Origin: Gemmatimonadota bacterium
Lineage (GTDB): Bacteria > Gemmatimonadota > Gemmatimonadetes > Gemmatimonadales > GWC2-71-9
Length of the DNA stretch: 40,814 bases
Direction of reading: 5' to 3'
NCBI GenBank assembly: GCA_029262155.1
Contig: JAJCZW010000151.1
Coordinates: 1 to 40,814, forward strand
The translations under genes were made by a program, and so were the position numbers. The notes under the pieces are model-generated. The model saw only the letters and a program-made list of their open reading frames with translations, was not told the DNA's origin and made no database searches. Positions 1-10,835 of the stretch are shown here, piece by piece. The stretch's first letter is position 1. The number at the start of each line of letters is the position of its first letter.

Positions 1-274
<274 letters not shown>

Positions 275-361
275 GGAGCGACGAGTAGGCCCCGCCGGTC
301 ACGGTGGGTCTGTCGAAAGTCCTCTGATCGCCCGCACCCTCGTCCTCCCATTCCCGTTCAC

Positions 362-377
362 CTGCTCTTTGACAATT
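362..377 (+). promoter_or_regulatory. boxA-like rRNA antitermination element
   Basis: The sequence CTGCTCTTTGACAATT matches the boxA core TGCTCTTTA(A)CA found in bacterial rRNA leaders and spacers. In that setting NusB/NusE bind the RNA to prevent premature Rho termination. It lies just before the 23S processing stem, the usual place for a spacer boxA. The assignment rests on the motif alone. Confidence 0.7.
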
Positions 378-429
378 GAAGGATCCGGATGGAAACCGAC
401 GTGGGTGCAAGCCCGCGTCAGGTGTGAGG
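373..429 (+). other. Pre-23S processing stem, 5' arm with side hairpin
   Basis: Bases 373-383 (CAATTGAAGGA) are the exact reverse complement of 3483-3493. After a 2-nt bulge, 386-393 (CGGATGGA) pair with 3475-3482. Bases 421-429 (GGTGTGAGG) pair with 3465-3473. Between the last two helices, 398-419 fold into an 8-bp hairpin with loop TGCAAG. This is the double-stranded stalk expected to loop out the 23S precursor for RNase III-type processing. The pairing is seen directly; the processing role is inferred. Confidence 0.8.
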
Positions 430-493
430 AATCAACACCAACGCTCGAGACCACCCGATCGCAGGGCGGACTTGAGCGCGAGATTGACTATGA

Positions 494-3446
<2,953 letters not shown>

Positions 3447-3464
3447 TCTTTCCTTTGTTGTCCA

Positions 3465-3493
3465 CCTCACACCATCCATCCGTCCTTCAATTG
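3465..3493 (+). other. Pre-23S processing stem, 3' arm
   Basis: Bases 3465-3473, 3475-3482 and 3483-3493 pair with 421-429, 386-393 and 373-383 respectively, closing the stalk around the 23S precursor. The 3' arm is nearly continuous, while the 5' arm carries a bulge and a side hairpin. Immediately after it, 3494-3499 and 3504-3509 form a small hairpin (CCAATA/TATTGG) at the 5S boundary. Confidence 0.8.
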
Positions 3494-3506
3494 CCAATAC
3501 TCATAT

Positions 3507-3626
3507 TGGCTGACGACTCGCGCGCGGGGGCCACACCCGTTCCCATTCCGAACACGGTCGTTAAGACCCGTAGCGTCGATGGTACTGCCACTGAGAGGTG
3601 GTGGGAGAGTAGACCGTCGCCAGCCA
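3507..3626 (+). rRNA. rrf: 5S ribosomal RNA
   Basis: About 120 nt have the classical 5S core: CACACCCGTTCCCATTCCGAA near 3532, GTTAAGACCC near 3570, GATGGTACTGCC, and GGTGGGAGAGTAG near 3599. The ends GGCTGACGAC and GTCGCCAGCC pair to form helix I with one A-C mismatch. It is the last gene of the rRNA operon. Ends are placed to within a few bases. Confidence 0.93.
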
Positions 3627-3633
3627 CTCCTCC

Positions 3634-3672
3634 CAACGCCCGATCCAAAATGGATCGGGCGTTGTCTTTTTT
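3634..3672 (+). terminator. Intrinsic terminator of the rRNA operon
   Basis: A perfect 13-bp GC-rich stem (CAACGCCCGATCC, 3634-3646, with GGATCGGGCGTTG, 3652-3664) has a 5-nt AAAAT loop and is followed by TCTTTTTT. This is a textbook Rho-independent terminator ending the rrn transcript before era. Confidence 0.95.
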
Positions 3673-3704
3673 CCAACCACCTTCGCACACCACTATCTTT
3701 GGCC

Positions 3705-4550
3705 ATGCCCCGTTGCGGTCACATCGCCCTCGCCGGCCTCCCAAATGTTGGGAAATCCACCCTCCTCAATGCCCTCACCGGGACTCATCTGGCCATTGTG
3801 AGCCCCAAGGCCCAGGCGACGCGCCAGCCCGTCGTCGGGATCCGAACCGAGGGAGACGTCCAGTACGTTTTTCACGACCTCCCAGGCCTCCTCGAACCGG
3901 CCTACCTCCTCCAGGAGCGGATGCGCGATCTCGCCGTCCGAACCGCCCGGGAATCGGATGTCATCGTCTTGCTTCACCCCGCGGCGGATGCCCCAGCCCC
4001 CGCGTTCACCGACCTCGTGCCCGAGGCCCAGGGCTGGCGGGCGCACCAGCTGACCGTGTACTCCAAGTCGGACGTAGTCGCATCGTGGCACGCACCGGAG
4101 GGAACCCTGGCGGTTTCGGCGGAATCGGGGGAGGGAATCCCAGCGTTCCTGGCCCACCTGGCATCCCTCCTCCCCGAACGTGACTTTCAGTACGATCCAG
4201 AGGATCTGGGTACCCAGCCACTCCGATTTTTCGCCACTGAGTTCTTGCGGGAAGCGGCCTTCAAAGTGCTGGAGGACGAACTGCCGTACGCGGTCGTCGC
4301 GGAGGTCGATGAATTCCGGGAAACCCCTCCCCCAGTGTACATTCGGGCGACCCTCTTTGTCGAACGACCATCGCAGAAAGGGATGTTGATCGGTGAAGGT
4401 GGTCGTACAATCAAGCAGATTGGTCAGCACGCTCGGGCCCAGCTGGAGGCCCTAATCGGGGAAAAGACCTACCTCGACCTTTGGGTGAAGGTGCTCCCCA
4501 AGTGGAGAAGGCGGACCGCCGCTCTACGTCGTTTTGGCTTTTCCGAATAA
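3705..4550 (+). CDS. era: GTPase Era, ribosome small-subunit assembly factor
   Basis: The 281-residue protein has a GTPase domain followed by a KH RNA-binding domain, the Era layout and usual length (about 300). The P-loop GLPNVGKST is at residues 11-19, an A-T-R switch I segment at about 38-40, DLPG as the G3 motif at 58-61, SKSD in place of NKxD, and SAESG as G5. The C-terminal KH domain has GEGG, then IGQHAR and YLDLWVKV, close to Era's GKGG, IGTRAR and YLELWVKV. Era binds the 3' end of 16S rRNA during 30S maturation, which suits its place just after the rRNA operon. The frame stays open upstream into 23S, but homology starts at this ATG. No clear ribosome binding site precedes it; a TATCTT box at 3694-3699 would fit a leaderless transcript. 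The altered G3 and G4 motifs make it a diverged Era. Confidence 0.88.
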   Translation: MPRCGHIALAGLPNVGKSTLLNALTGTHLAIVSPKAQATRQPVVGIRTEGDVQYVFHDLPGLLEPAYLLQERMRDLAVRTARESDVIVLLHPAADAPAPAFTDLVPEAQGWRAHQLTVYSKSDVVASWHAPEGTLAVSAESGEGIPAFLAHLASLLPERDFQYDPEDLGTQPLRFFATEFLREAAFKVLEDELPYAVVAEVDEFRETPPPVYIRATLFVERPSQKGMLIGEGGRTIKQIGQHARAQLEALIGEKTYLDLWVKVLPKWRRRTAALRRFGFSE

Positions 4551-4561
4551 GGAGAGGACAC

Positions 4562-4732
4562 ATGCCGATTGCCGATGATCTCCTGGAGATCCTCGTTTGC
4601 CCTAAGTGCAAGGGGGATCTGGAGTACCGGAAGGCGAAGGATGAACTCGTCTGTCATGCCTGCCAGTTGGTCTACCGGATCGAGGACGACATTCCGATCA
4701 TGTTGATCGACGAAGCCACGCCGCTCACGTGA
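4562..4732 (+). CDS. Trm112-like small zinc-ribbon protein (UPF0434/YcaR type)
   Basis: This 56-residue protein has four cysteines in two CxxC pairs (CPKC near residue 13, CHAC near 33) and the family phrases [14 protein letters not shown] and [13 protein letters not shown]. Bacterial members resemble eukaryotic Trm112, a zinc-binding activator of methyltransferases; the role of the short bacterial form is not settled. A strong ribosome binding site, AAGGAGAGG, overlaps the era stop codon at 4549-4557. The stop overlaps the GTG start of the next gene (GTGA), suggesting coupled translation. Confidence 0.88.
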   Translation: MPIADDLLEILVCPKCKGDLEYRKAKDELVCHACQLVYRIEDDIPIMLIDEATPLT

Positions 4733-6363
4733 CCATTCCTGGTCTCGTCGGACTCGCGACCACGGCCGGTGCCTCGGAGTGTCTCGAGCGCGCCCAATCC
4801 CTAGCCAACGATACCTCCCACCGCGTATTGGCCCTGGAGCACCTGCTCGTCGCATTGATCGAGGCCGAAGAAGCGGCGGTCATCGACTCACTTAAGGCCA
4901 ATGGATTAGAACGAACGGCCATCACCACCCAACTTCTCAAAGCCGGCGGCCGTCCACCCCGGGGCAGGGGAGGAAGAGGGAAGATCGAACCTGGCTCCGT
5001 TAGCCCCGCAGCCCGTAAGGCAATCGGTGATGCGAGTCGCGCTGCGCAGGAACGTGGCGAGCGCGTCGGGCTTGGCGATCTTGCTAACGCCGTTTTGCAC
5101 CTGAAATCCAATCCCCTGACCCGACTTGGTGCGTCATCCGGGTCGCCTCGTGAGCGAGCGGGGGGCCGCACGAAGGGTCCAACCAGACCCGGCGCTCCTG
5201 CTCGACAACGGAAACCCCCAAGGATTCCATCCGAGAAGAGCCGGCCGTCTTCCCGCTCCCCATCGGTCTCCTCAAACGTGGTCGCCGCGAAGCAGGCGAT
5301 GACACCCGAAGGAGGTTTTTGGCGTTTTCCGCTCCTCCTCGCCATTCCCGCCAGTATGGCGATCTCCGTTCTGGGGGGGCCAGAGAGCTTGATCTTTCTG
5401 ACCGCGGCTGTGGCCATCATTCCCCTGGCCGGTTTCATGGGCCAAGCGACCGAACAGGTGGCGAATCGTTCTGGACCAGCATTGGGCGGGTTTCTCAACG
5501 CCACCTTCGGCAATGCAGCTGAGTTGATTATCGCGGTCGTGGCCCTTCGAGCTGGCCTCGTGGACCTGGTGAAGGCCTCGATCACTGGGAGCATTCTCGG
5601 CAACCTGCTGCTCATCCTCGGACTGTCGTTTATCGCTGGCGGCATTGGCCGTCCGGTGTTGACGTTCAGTCGTACGGCAGCTGGCATGAGTGCCGGGATG
5701 CTGGCCCTGGCTGTTACCGGTCTGGTTTTCCCGGCCCTGTTTCAGGCAACACACAGCGGGGCCGACCCTCAGACGGCATTGTACTTGTCGGAAGCCGTCG
5801 CCCTTATCCTTGCCGTCACCTATGCCCTCTCCCTCGTGTTCTCCTTTCGAACCCATCGGCGTCTCTTCAGCACCGGGCATGGCCAAGATGCCGGCACGCC
5901 CGGCGGATGGAGCATGGGCAAAGCCCTTGGCGTTCTCCTAATCGCGACGGTGGGTGTGGCCGTCGAATCGGAGATGTTGGTGCATTCGGTCGAGTCGGTC
6001 ACCGAGTCGTTCGGGTTGAGCCAGGCCTTCTTGGGATTGATCGTGATCCCGATCATCGGGAATGCCGCTGAACACTCTACCGCAGTGCTCGTGGCGCGCA
6101 AAGGAAAGATGGATCTGGCTCTTCAGATTGCGCTGGGGTCCAGTACCCAGGTCGCGTTGTTCGTGGCGCCACTCTTGGTGCTCATCGGCGTCCTGGTGGG
6201 TCAGGAGATGACCCTGGTCTTCACGTCGTTTGAGGTCATGGCATTGGGGCTTGCGACAATTATCACCTCGATTCTGACGCTAGACGGCGAAGCGAATTGG
6301 TTTGAGGGGGTCCAACTGCTTGCTGTCTTCGCTCTTGTCGCAGTCGCCGCGTACTTTGTTTGA
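4729..6363 (+). CDS. Clp N-domain fused to a CAX-type Ca2+/H+ (cation/proton) antiporter
   Basis: This is one continuous 544-codon frame with two unrelated parts. Residues ~10-135 form a double-repeat Clp N-domain like that of ClpC/ClpA; repeat one ([10 protein letters not shown] to [10 protein letters not shown]) aligns well, repeat two (SPAARKAI to LGDLANAVL) is weaker. Residues 135-195 are a basic linker rich in Pro, Arg and Ser. From about residue 197 there are roughly eleven hydrophobic segments with both CAX signatures, [15 protein letters not shown] (~253-267) and [14 protein letters not shown] (~440-453), each carrying the essential acidic residue. The antiporter is expected in the inner membrane, exporting Ca2+ for protons, with the Clp domain probably cytoplasmic. 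The GTG start overlaps the previous stop. An internal ATG at 5299 could start the antiporter alone but has no good ribosome binding site. Glu37 matches ClpC Glu32, a phosphoarginine contact; the second-site Glu is missing. Confidence 0.85.
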   Translation: MTIPGLVGLATTAGASECLERAQSLANDTSHRVLALEHLLVALIEAEEAAVIDSLKANGLERTAITTQLLKAGGRPPRGRGGRGKIEPGSVSPAARKAIGDASRAAQERGERVGLGDLANAVLHLKSNPLTRLGASSGSPRERAGGRTKGPTRPGAPARQRKPPRIPSEKSRPSSRSPSVSSNVVAAKQAMTPEGGFWRFPLLLAIPASMAISVLGGPESLIFLTAAVAIIPLAGFMGQATEQVANRSGPALGGFLNATFGNAAELIIAVVALRAGLVDLVKASITGSILGNLLLILGLSFIAGGIGRPVLTFSRTAAGMSAGMLALAVTGLVFPALFQATHSGADPQTALYLSEAVALILAVTYALSLVFSFRTHRRLFSTGHGQDAGTPGGWSMGKALGVLLIATVGVAVESEMLVHSVESVTESFGLSQAFLGLIVIPIIGNAAEHSTAVLVARKGKMDLALQIALGSSTQVALFVAPLLVLIGVLVGQEMTLVFTSFEVMALGLATIITSILTLDGEANWFEGVQLLAVFALVAVAAYFV

Positions 6364-6419
6364 CATTCGACGCAGGAACCCTAACGTCATGAGGGGTAAC
6401 CGCTTACACGGGAGCGCGG

Positions 6420-7388
6420 GTGCGTAATCGCCCGACCATTTTGTTCCACGGACCGGCGGGTCTTCCCGCGCCTGACCTGGTTCGCCGGTGGGCTACGGAA
6501 CGAGACTTTCCGTTGCAGGAGGTTTCCGACCCCGCGCTTATCGAGTCGATCCTGCTTCGGGGCCGGCCGGCCCTGTTGTTCGTGGACTGGTCGCTTGGAA
6601 CCGACTCGGAAGCGTTAGTGCAACGGATCAAAGCCGACGCGTTTACCGCCATCATCCCGGTGCTCGTCTTGCTCGATCGGCATGATCCAGATGTGACTGC
6701 CCGGTGGTTTGCCACCGGGGCCGATGAGGTACTCAGCGGGCTCTTTGCCCCTTCAGAACAACGGGCGCGCATGAACACCTTGGTCGGAAGGGCGGTGCGC
6801 GACGTGGGCGTCCATCCGTCGACCAGGATGCCGGGGACGACGGAGATCGAACGGGCCATTCGAGTCAGGATTGACGACAGCGGAGACCATGCGGTCTGCT
6901 ATGCCGATCTCGATCATTTTAAGGAGTTTAACGACCGCTACGGGTACTACGAAGGTGACCGGGTGATCTATATTCTGTCGCGCATCCTCCACGACGTGGT
7001 GCGGGGATTGTGTGGCTCCCAAGGATTCGTCGGGCATATTGGCGGAGACGATTTTATCTTCATGGTCCCGATGGCTGAGGTGGAGGAAGTCTGTACAGAG
7101 ATCCTGCAGGTATTCGACAATCTTGTGCCGTGTCAATACAATGAACAGGATCAGCGCGCAGGCTATTTCTTTGGGAAGGATCGACGGGGACAACTGCACC
7201 GCGTCCCCCTGATGACCTTGTCGATTGGGGTGGTAACAAGTAAGAATCGTACGTTCGCCCATCCCGCTGAGGTCAGTGAATTGGCCACCGAGATGAAGAG
7301 CTATGCCAAGACGTTACCGGGGTCAGTGTTCGTAGTGGACCGACGGCAAGACCGAGATCCAGGATTCCGCCCGAACGCCCCTCGTTGA
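6420..7388 (+). CDS. Response-regulator-like protein with GGDEF domain (degenerate receiver)
   Basis: The 322-residue protein joins a receiver-like domain (about 1-130) to a GGDEF domain (about 140-305). Asp56 in LLFVDWSLG sits where the phosphorylated Asp is expected. However, the acidic pair near the N-terminus (FHGPAG here), the Thr/Ser after strand 4 and the conserved Lys (GADEVLSG here) are absent, so normal phosphorylation is doubtful. The GGDEF half has DLDHFKEFND and a GGDDF signature at 208-212, close enough to be catalytic. There is no RxxD inhibitory site five residues upstream. It could be a diguanylate cyclase or a c-di-GMP/GTP-binding relic. The GTG start is preceded by GGGAG. 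The next gene starts 17 nt after its stop, so they may be co-transcribed. Confidence 0.8.
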   Translation: MRNRPTILFHGPAGLPAPDLVRRWATERDFPLQEVSDPALIESILLRGRPALLFVDWSLGTDSEALVQRIKADAFTAIIPVLVLLDRHDPDVTARWFATGADEVLSGLFAPSEQRARMNTLVGRAVRDVGVHPSTRMPGTTEIERAIRVRIDDSGDHAVCYADLDHFKEFNDRYGYYEGDRVIYILSRILHDVVRGLCGSQGFVGHIGGDDFIFMVPMAEVEEVCTEILQVFDNLVPCQYNEQDQRAGYFFGKDRRGQLHRVPLMTLSIGVVTSKNRTFAHPAEVSELATEMKSYAKTLPGSVFVVDRRQDRDPGFRPNAPR

Positions 7389-7405
7389 GGAGTCTTGAAG
7401 GAACC

Positions 7406-8089
7406 ATGAACGTTACCTGCCCATCCTGTAAGACGGTATACCGTGTCGACCCGGCGAAGGTGTCGGCCCACGGGATTCGCGCCCGGTGTTCGACGTGTGC
7501 CGGAGTCATTCCGATCTCGGCCTCCCCACCGATTGTTCCATCTCCGGCGTTCGAAGCGCCCCCCGAAAGTCCTGTCCAGCCAACGCCGCCGGTTCCGGTC
7601 TTTCCAGGGGGTGGGGGTGGGGGAACACCCCCTGCGGTCCGTCCGGCATTTGCCCCGGCCGCCCCCCTGGCCACGCCACCACTCGCCAGCGCCCCGATGC
7701 CGCCGACAACGGCTCCAATCGAGATGCCTCCAACGGCACAACCCCCATCTCCACCAGCGGCACAGAGTCCTCTGACCGCTCCGGTCCAACCCCGAGCCGA
7801 AACCGAGCCGCCGGCCCGGCCGAAGCGAACCAACCCGTTCCTGTCCCAAGACCCCAAGGTCAAGGCCCGGCGGCTCGCCCGGGCTTTGGTCTCCGATCTG
7901 GTCGTGTACCATCCGGCCAAGCGTCGGGATGGATTGCGTGATGGATCGTTGAAACTCTTGTTCGAAGAGGAGATCCAGAAGAGTTGGGAGGAGTATGTCG
8001 ACCAGGTGGGGACCGCTCTGGCAAACTCCACACCGTTTTTCAACGAAGCCTTGAACGAGATCCTCGCCGACGGGCGGCCGGTGTTCTGA
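7406..8089 (+). CDS. MJ0042-type zinc-ribbon protein with proline-rich linker
   Basis: The 227-residue protein begins with an N-terminal zinc ribbon (CPSC at 5-8, CSTC near 29-32) in the MJ0042/zinc_ribbon_5 style. A long Pro/Ala-rich low-complexity linker follows (about 40-150, including a six-glycine run). A conserved-looking helical C-terminal domain (about 155-227) contains VSDLVVYHP and LFEEEIQKSWEEYV. Proteins of this build are common in soil diderms and are sometimes linked to regulators, but no specific function can be assigned. The chosen ATG follows AAGGA at 7398-7402; an in-frame start 21 nt upstream overlaps the previous gene and lacks this spacing. Confidence 0.8.
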   Translation: MNVTCPSCKTVYRVDPAKVSAHGIRARCSTCAGVIPISASPPIVPSPAFEAPPESPVQPTPPVPVFPGGGGGGTPPAVRPAFAPAAPLATPPLASAPMPPTTAPIEMPPTAQPPSPPAAQSPLTAPVQPRAETEPPARPKRTNPFLSQDPKVKARRLARALVSDLVVYHPAKRRDGLRDGSLKLLFEEEIQKSWEEYVDQVGTALANSTPFFNEALNEILADGRPVF

Positions 8090-8139
8090 AACAAGGTCGC
8101 CTCTGACCCGAGATACTGTGTATCTTACGGAGTTGCCCG

Positions 8140-8182
8140 CGAGCCGTCCCTTCCGCCGAAGCGGTCTGGACGGCTCGCTTGT
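8140..8182 (+). terminator. Terminator-like hairpin before prfB
   Basis: A 10-bp perfect stem (CGAGCCGTCC, 8140-8149, with GGACGGCTCG, 8168-8177) encloses a second helix, CCGC-CGAA-GCGG (8153-8164). The tail CTTGTTCT is only modestly U-rich. It may end transcription of the zinc-ribbon gene or lie in the prfB leader. If prfB is transcribed from a promoter at about 8100-8126, it would sit in the 5' UTR, 27 nt before the start codon. Confidence 0.5.
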
Positions 8183-8204
8183 TCTGATCTGGAGGGATAC
8201 CACC

Positions 8205-9309
8205 ATGGCCACCTGTGCCGAACAACTGCGTGAACTGCGATCTCGGTACGACGAACTTCGGGTGTTTCTTTGACGTTGAGCAAAGGGCTCGGCGACTAAA
8301 AGAGATCGAAGCACTCCAAGGCGAGGCCTCCTTTTGGAACGATTCCGAGCGCGCGCAAGTGACGGTGCAGGAACTGAAGGGATTGCGAGGATGGCTCGAC
8401 CCGGTGGAGGTGATTTCCACCCGCTTGGGCGATGCGAATGGGTTGGCGGAATTGCTCGAAGAGGATGCGGACGTCGAACTGCAAGGCGAGCTTGAGGCAC
8501 TCGTGGTCAGCATCGGACGATCGATCGCGGCGCTTGAAGTCCGTACCATGCTTCAGGGACCAGATGATCAGCGCGATGCCCTGTTGACCATCCATCCTGG
8601 GGCAGGGGGCACGGAGTCACAGGACTGGGCTGAGATGCTCATGCGGATGTACGTTCGCTGGGCGGAGCGGCGTGGTTTCACCGTAGCCGTCCTCGACATG
8701 CTTGCTGGCGAGGAGGCAGGGATCAAATCGGTTTCGATCGAGATCTGTGGGGACTATGCCTTTGGTTACCTTAAGGCTGAGAAGGGGGTCCATCGCTTGG
8801 TCCGTATCTCCCCCTATGACTCACAATCGCGGCGGCACACCTCCTTCGCGTCGGTCTTCGTTTACCCCGACATCGACGACACCATTGAAGTGGATCTACG
8901 GGAGGAGGATATCCGGTTGGATGTCTTCCGAGCCTCGGGGGCTGGTGGCCAGCATGTCAACAAGACTTCGTCGGCCGTTCGCCTTACCCATGAGCCATCC
9001 GGGATCGTGGTCTCCTGTCAACAGGAGAGAAGTCAAACAAAGAACCGCGCCACTGCGATGAAAATGCTGCGGGCAGCCCTCTACCAGAAGAAGCTGGAAG
9101 AACAGGAAGCTGCCCGGGCGGTTGTGGAGGCGACGAAGACCGACAATTCGTGGGGGAATCAGATTCGGAGCTACGTGTTTCAACCCTACACGATGGTGAA
9201 TGACCACCGAACCGAGCTGAAGGTTACCGATGTTCAGCGGGTAATGAACGGTGACCTCGACGAGTTCATTGAGGCGTACCTCAAACGATTCGGCCAGGGG
9301 AACGGATGA
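8205..9309 (+). CDS. prfB: Peptide chain release factor 2, made by programmed +1 frameshift
   Basis: RF2 releases finished proteins at UGA and UAA stop codons. The gene starts at the ATG at 8205 with GGAGGG at 8191-8196. It runs 22 codons to an in-frame TGA at 8271-8273 in the context TTT CTT TGA C, the classical RF2 autoregulatory slip site. After a +1 shift, reading resumes at GAC (8272) and continues to 9309, giving about 367 residues; E. coli RF2 has 365. The catalytic GGQ is at about 247-249. The stop-codon-reading tripeptide, normally SPF, is SPY at 202-204, within RISPYDSQSRRHTSF. Low RF2 makes UGA termination slow and favours the frameshift. The gene heads a chain of overlapping genes, with lysS starting inside its stop. 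Confidence 0.96.
8261..8274 (+). promoter_or_regulatory. Programmed +1 ribosomal frameshift site of prfB
   Basis: The sequence GGTGTTTCTTTGAC contains the slippery CTT codon followed by the in-frame UGA and a C, the poorest UGA context. A short purine block (CGGGTG, 8259-8264) just upstream could act as the weak internal Shine-Dalgarno seen in E. coli (AGGGGG). The upstream frame encodes an RF2-like N-terminus and the downstream frame continues the RF2 body, so the shift is required for a functional protein. Confidence 0.95.
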
Positions 9310-10835
9310 CCGAGTCCATCGACCGGCACTATGTAGAACAAGCCCGTCGCGACAAGCTGGCCGCCATTCGTGCCTTAGGGATTGAGCCATTCGCCTATCG
9401 CTTTGAACGGACTCACACCTCCCGGGAAGCGATCGCGTCGTATGACGATAGCCTGGGAGAGGCGGGCCCTCCGGTCACCATTGCCGGGCGAATTGTGGCG
9501 CTCCGCTCTCAGGGGAAGACGGCCTTCGCCCACGTCGCCGATGGGGACGGCAAGGTCCAGATCTATCTGCGACGCGATACGCTGGCTGCCACCGTGTGGG
9601 AGCTGGTGCAACTCCTCGACCTCGATGATCATATAGGAGTCCACGGCAGCCTCTTCCGAACCCGCACTGGAGAGGTCACCGTTCGCGCCGACTCGGTGAC
9701 CCTCTTGGCGAAGGCCTTGTGTCCGTTGCCGCGAGGGAAGGAGCAACAGACCGAGGAGGGCGTGACCGTCTTTGGGGGACTGGCCGATGCGGCGACACGC
9801 TATCGCCAGCGCTACGCCGATCTGGCGGTTCATTCCGACGTCAGAGATGTCTTTCGGCAGCGTGCCGCCATCATACAGGGGATTCGGCAGTTCCTCGATG
9901 ATCGAGGGTACCTGGAAGTTGAGACGCCGATCCTACAGCCGCTCTATGGTGGAGCGATGGCGCGACCTTTTGTGACCCACCACAACGCACTCGATATGCC
10001 GCTCTATCTCCGCATTGCGGATGAGCTTTATCTCAAACGACTGATTGTCGGTGGGTTCGAGCGGGTCTACGAAATCGGGCACGACTTCCGAAACGAGGGG
10101 ATGGATCGAAGTCATAACCCTGAGTTTACCATGCTCGAGCTGTATCAAGCGTATGCCGATTACGACGATATGAGGTCCCTGGTCGAAGAGATGGTGTCAG
10201 AGGTCGTACTACGCTTGACTGGGGGATACACGTTGGTGGTCGGAAATGTGTCGATTGATTTTGCGCGGCCCTGGGCCCGGGTCACATTTCGCGAAGGCAT
10301 TCTGGCAGGCGGTGGCATCGACATCCTCCACGCATCGGAGGCGGCGATGCGCGAGTGTTTGGACGGCAAGGGGTTGTCACCAACGGAGATTGAGGATTTG
10401 CAGGGCGCACGCCTTCTCGACCAGCTGTTTAAGACCTTTCTCGAGCCAGGGTGCGTGCAACCAACATTTGTCGTCGACTATCCAAAGGCCCTCTCCCCAT
10501 TGGCCAAAGTTCACCGGACCCATCCAGAGCTGACGGAGCGCTTCGAGCTCATCATCCTGGGCACTGAGCTGGCAAATGCGTTCAGTGAACTCAATGATCC
10601 CGATGACCAAAGGGCTCGATTCGAAGAGCAGGTGCGACAGCGCGCCGCTGGCGATGATGAAGCCCAGCCGTTCGACGTCGACTATGTCCGTGCCCTCGAG
10701 TATGGCATGCCGCCGACTGGCGGACTCGGGCTCGGCATTGACCGGTTAGTGATGTTGCTCACCAATCAACCTTCCATTCGCGATGTCATTCTGTTTCCAG
10801 CGCTCCGACCCGAAGAGGGTGTTGCAGACTCATGA
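9306..10835 (+). CDS. lysS: Lysyl-tRNA synthetase, class II
   Basis: This cytoplasmic enzyme charges tRNA-Lys. The 509-residue length is typical. An N-terminal OB-fold tRNA-binding domain (about 55-150) precedes the class II core. Motif 2 is FRNEGMDRSHNPEFTMLE (about 260-278) and motif 3 is GLGLGIDRLVMLL (about 472-485). The phrases RYRQRYADL and ETPILQPLYGGAMARPF are characteristic of LysRS. The ATG overlaps the prfB stop (ATGA). prfB-lysS is a known bacterial pair, seen in E. coli too. The next gene starts inside its stop codon. Confidence 0.96.
   Translation: MTESIDRHYVEQARRDKLAAIRALGIEPFAYRFERTHTSREAIASYDDSLGEAGPPVTIAGRIVALRSQGKTAFAHVADGDGKVQIYLRRDTLAATVWELVQLLDLDDHIGVHGSLFRTRTGEVTVRADSVTLLAKALCPLPRGKEQQTEEGVTVFGGLADAATRYRQRYADLAVHSDVRDVFRQRAAIIQGIRQFLDDRGYLEVETPILQPLYGGAMARPFVTHHNALDMPLYLRIADELYLKRLIVGGFERVYEIGHDFRNEGMDRSHNPEFTMLELYQAYADYDDMRSLVEEMVSEVVLRLTGGYTLVVGNVSIDFARPWARVTFREGILAGGGIDILHASEAAMRECLDGKGLSPTEIEDLQGARLLDQLFKTFLEPGCVQPTFVVDYPKALSPLAKVHRTHPELTERFELIILGTELANAFSELNDPDDQRARFEEQVRQRAAGDDEAQPFDVDYVRALEYGMPPTGGLGLGIDRLVMLLTNQPSIRDVILFPALRPEEGVADS

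Larger units (their letters stand above)
275..493 (+). other. 16S-23S internal transcribed spacer without tRNA genes
   Basis: About 219 nt separate 16S from 23S. I find no tRNA-Ile or tRNA-Ala cloverleaf, which many bacteria carry here. The spacer contains a boxA-like element and the 5' arm of a long stem that pairs with the 23S-5S spacer (see separate entries). No protein gene is supported. Confidence 0.85.

Noticed and set aside
5299-6363. Separate antiporter gene starting at the internal ATG at 5299
   Set aside because: There is no ribosome binding site and the upstream frame is continuous with a recognisable Clp N-domain. It is kept as a possible secondary start only.
8104-8126. Sigma-70 promoter for prfB with TATCTT at 8121-8126
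   Set aside because: No acceptable -35 box at 16-18 nt was found; the single hexamer is too weak to list as a promoter.
8215-8271. RF2 start at the ATG at 8215 in the downstream frame
   Set aside because: The resulting N-terminus (MPNNCVNCDLG) is unlike RF2, while the frame from 8205 encodes an RF2-like N-terminus and ends at the classical frameshift site.
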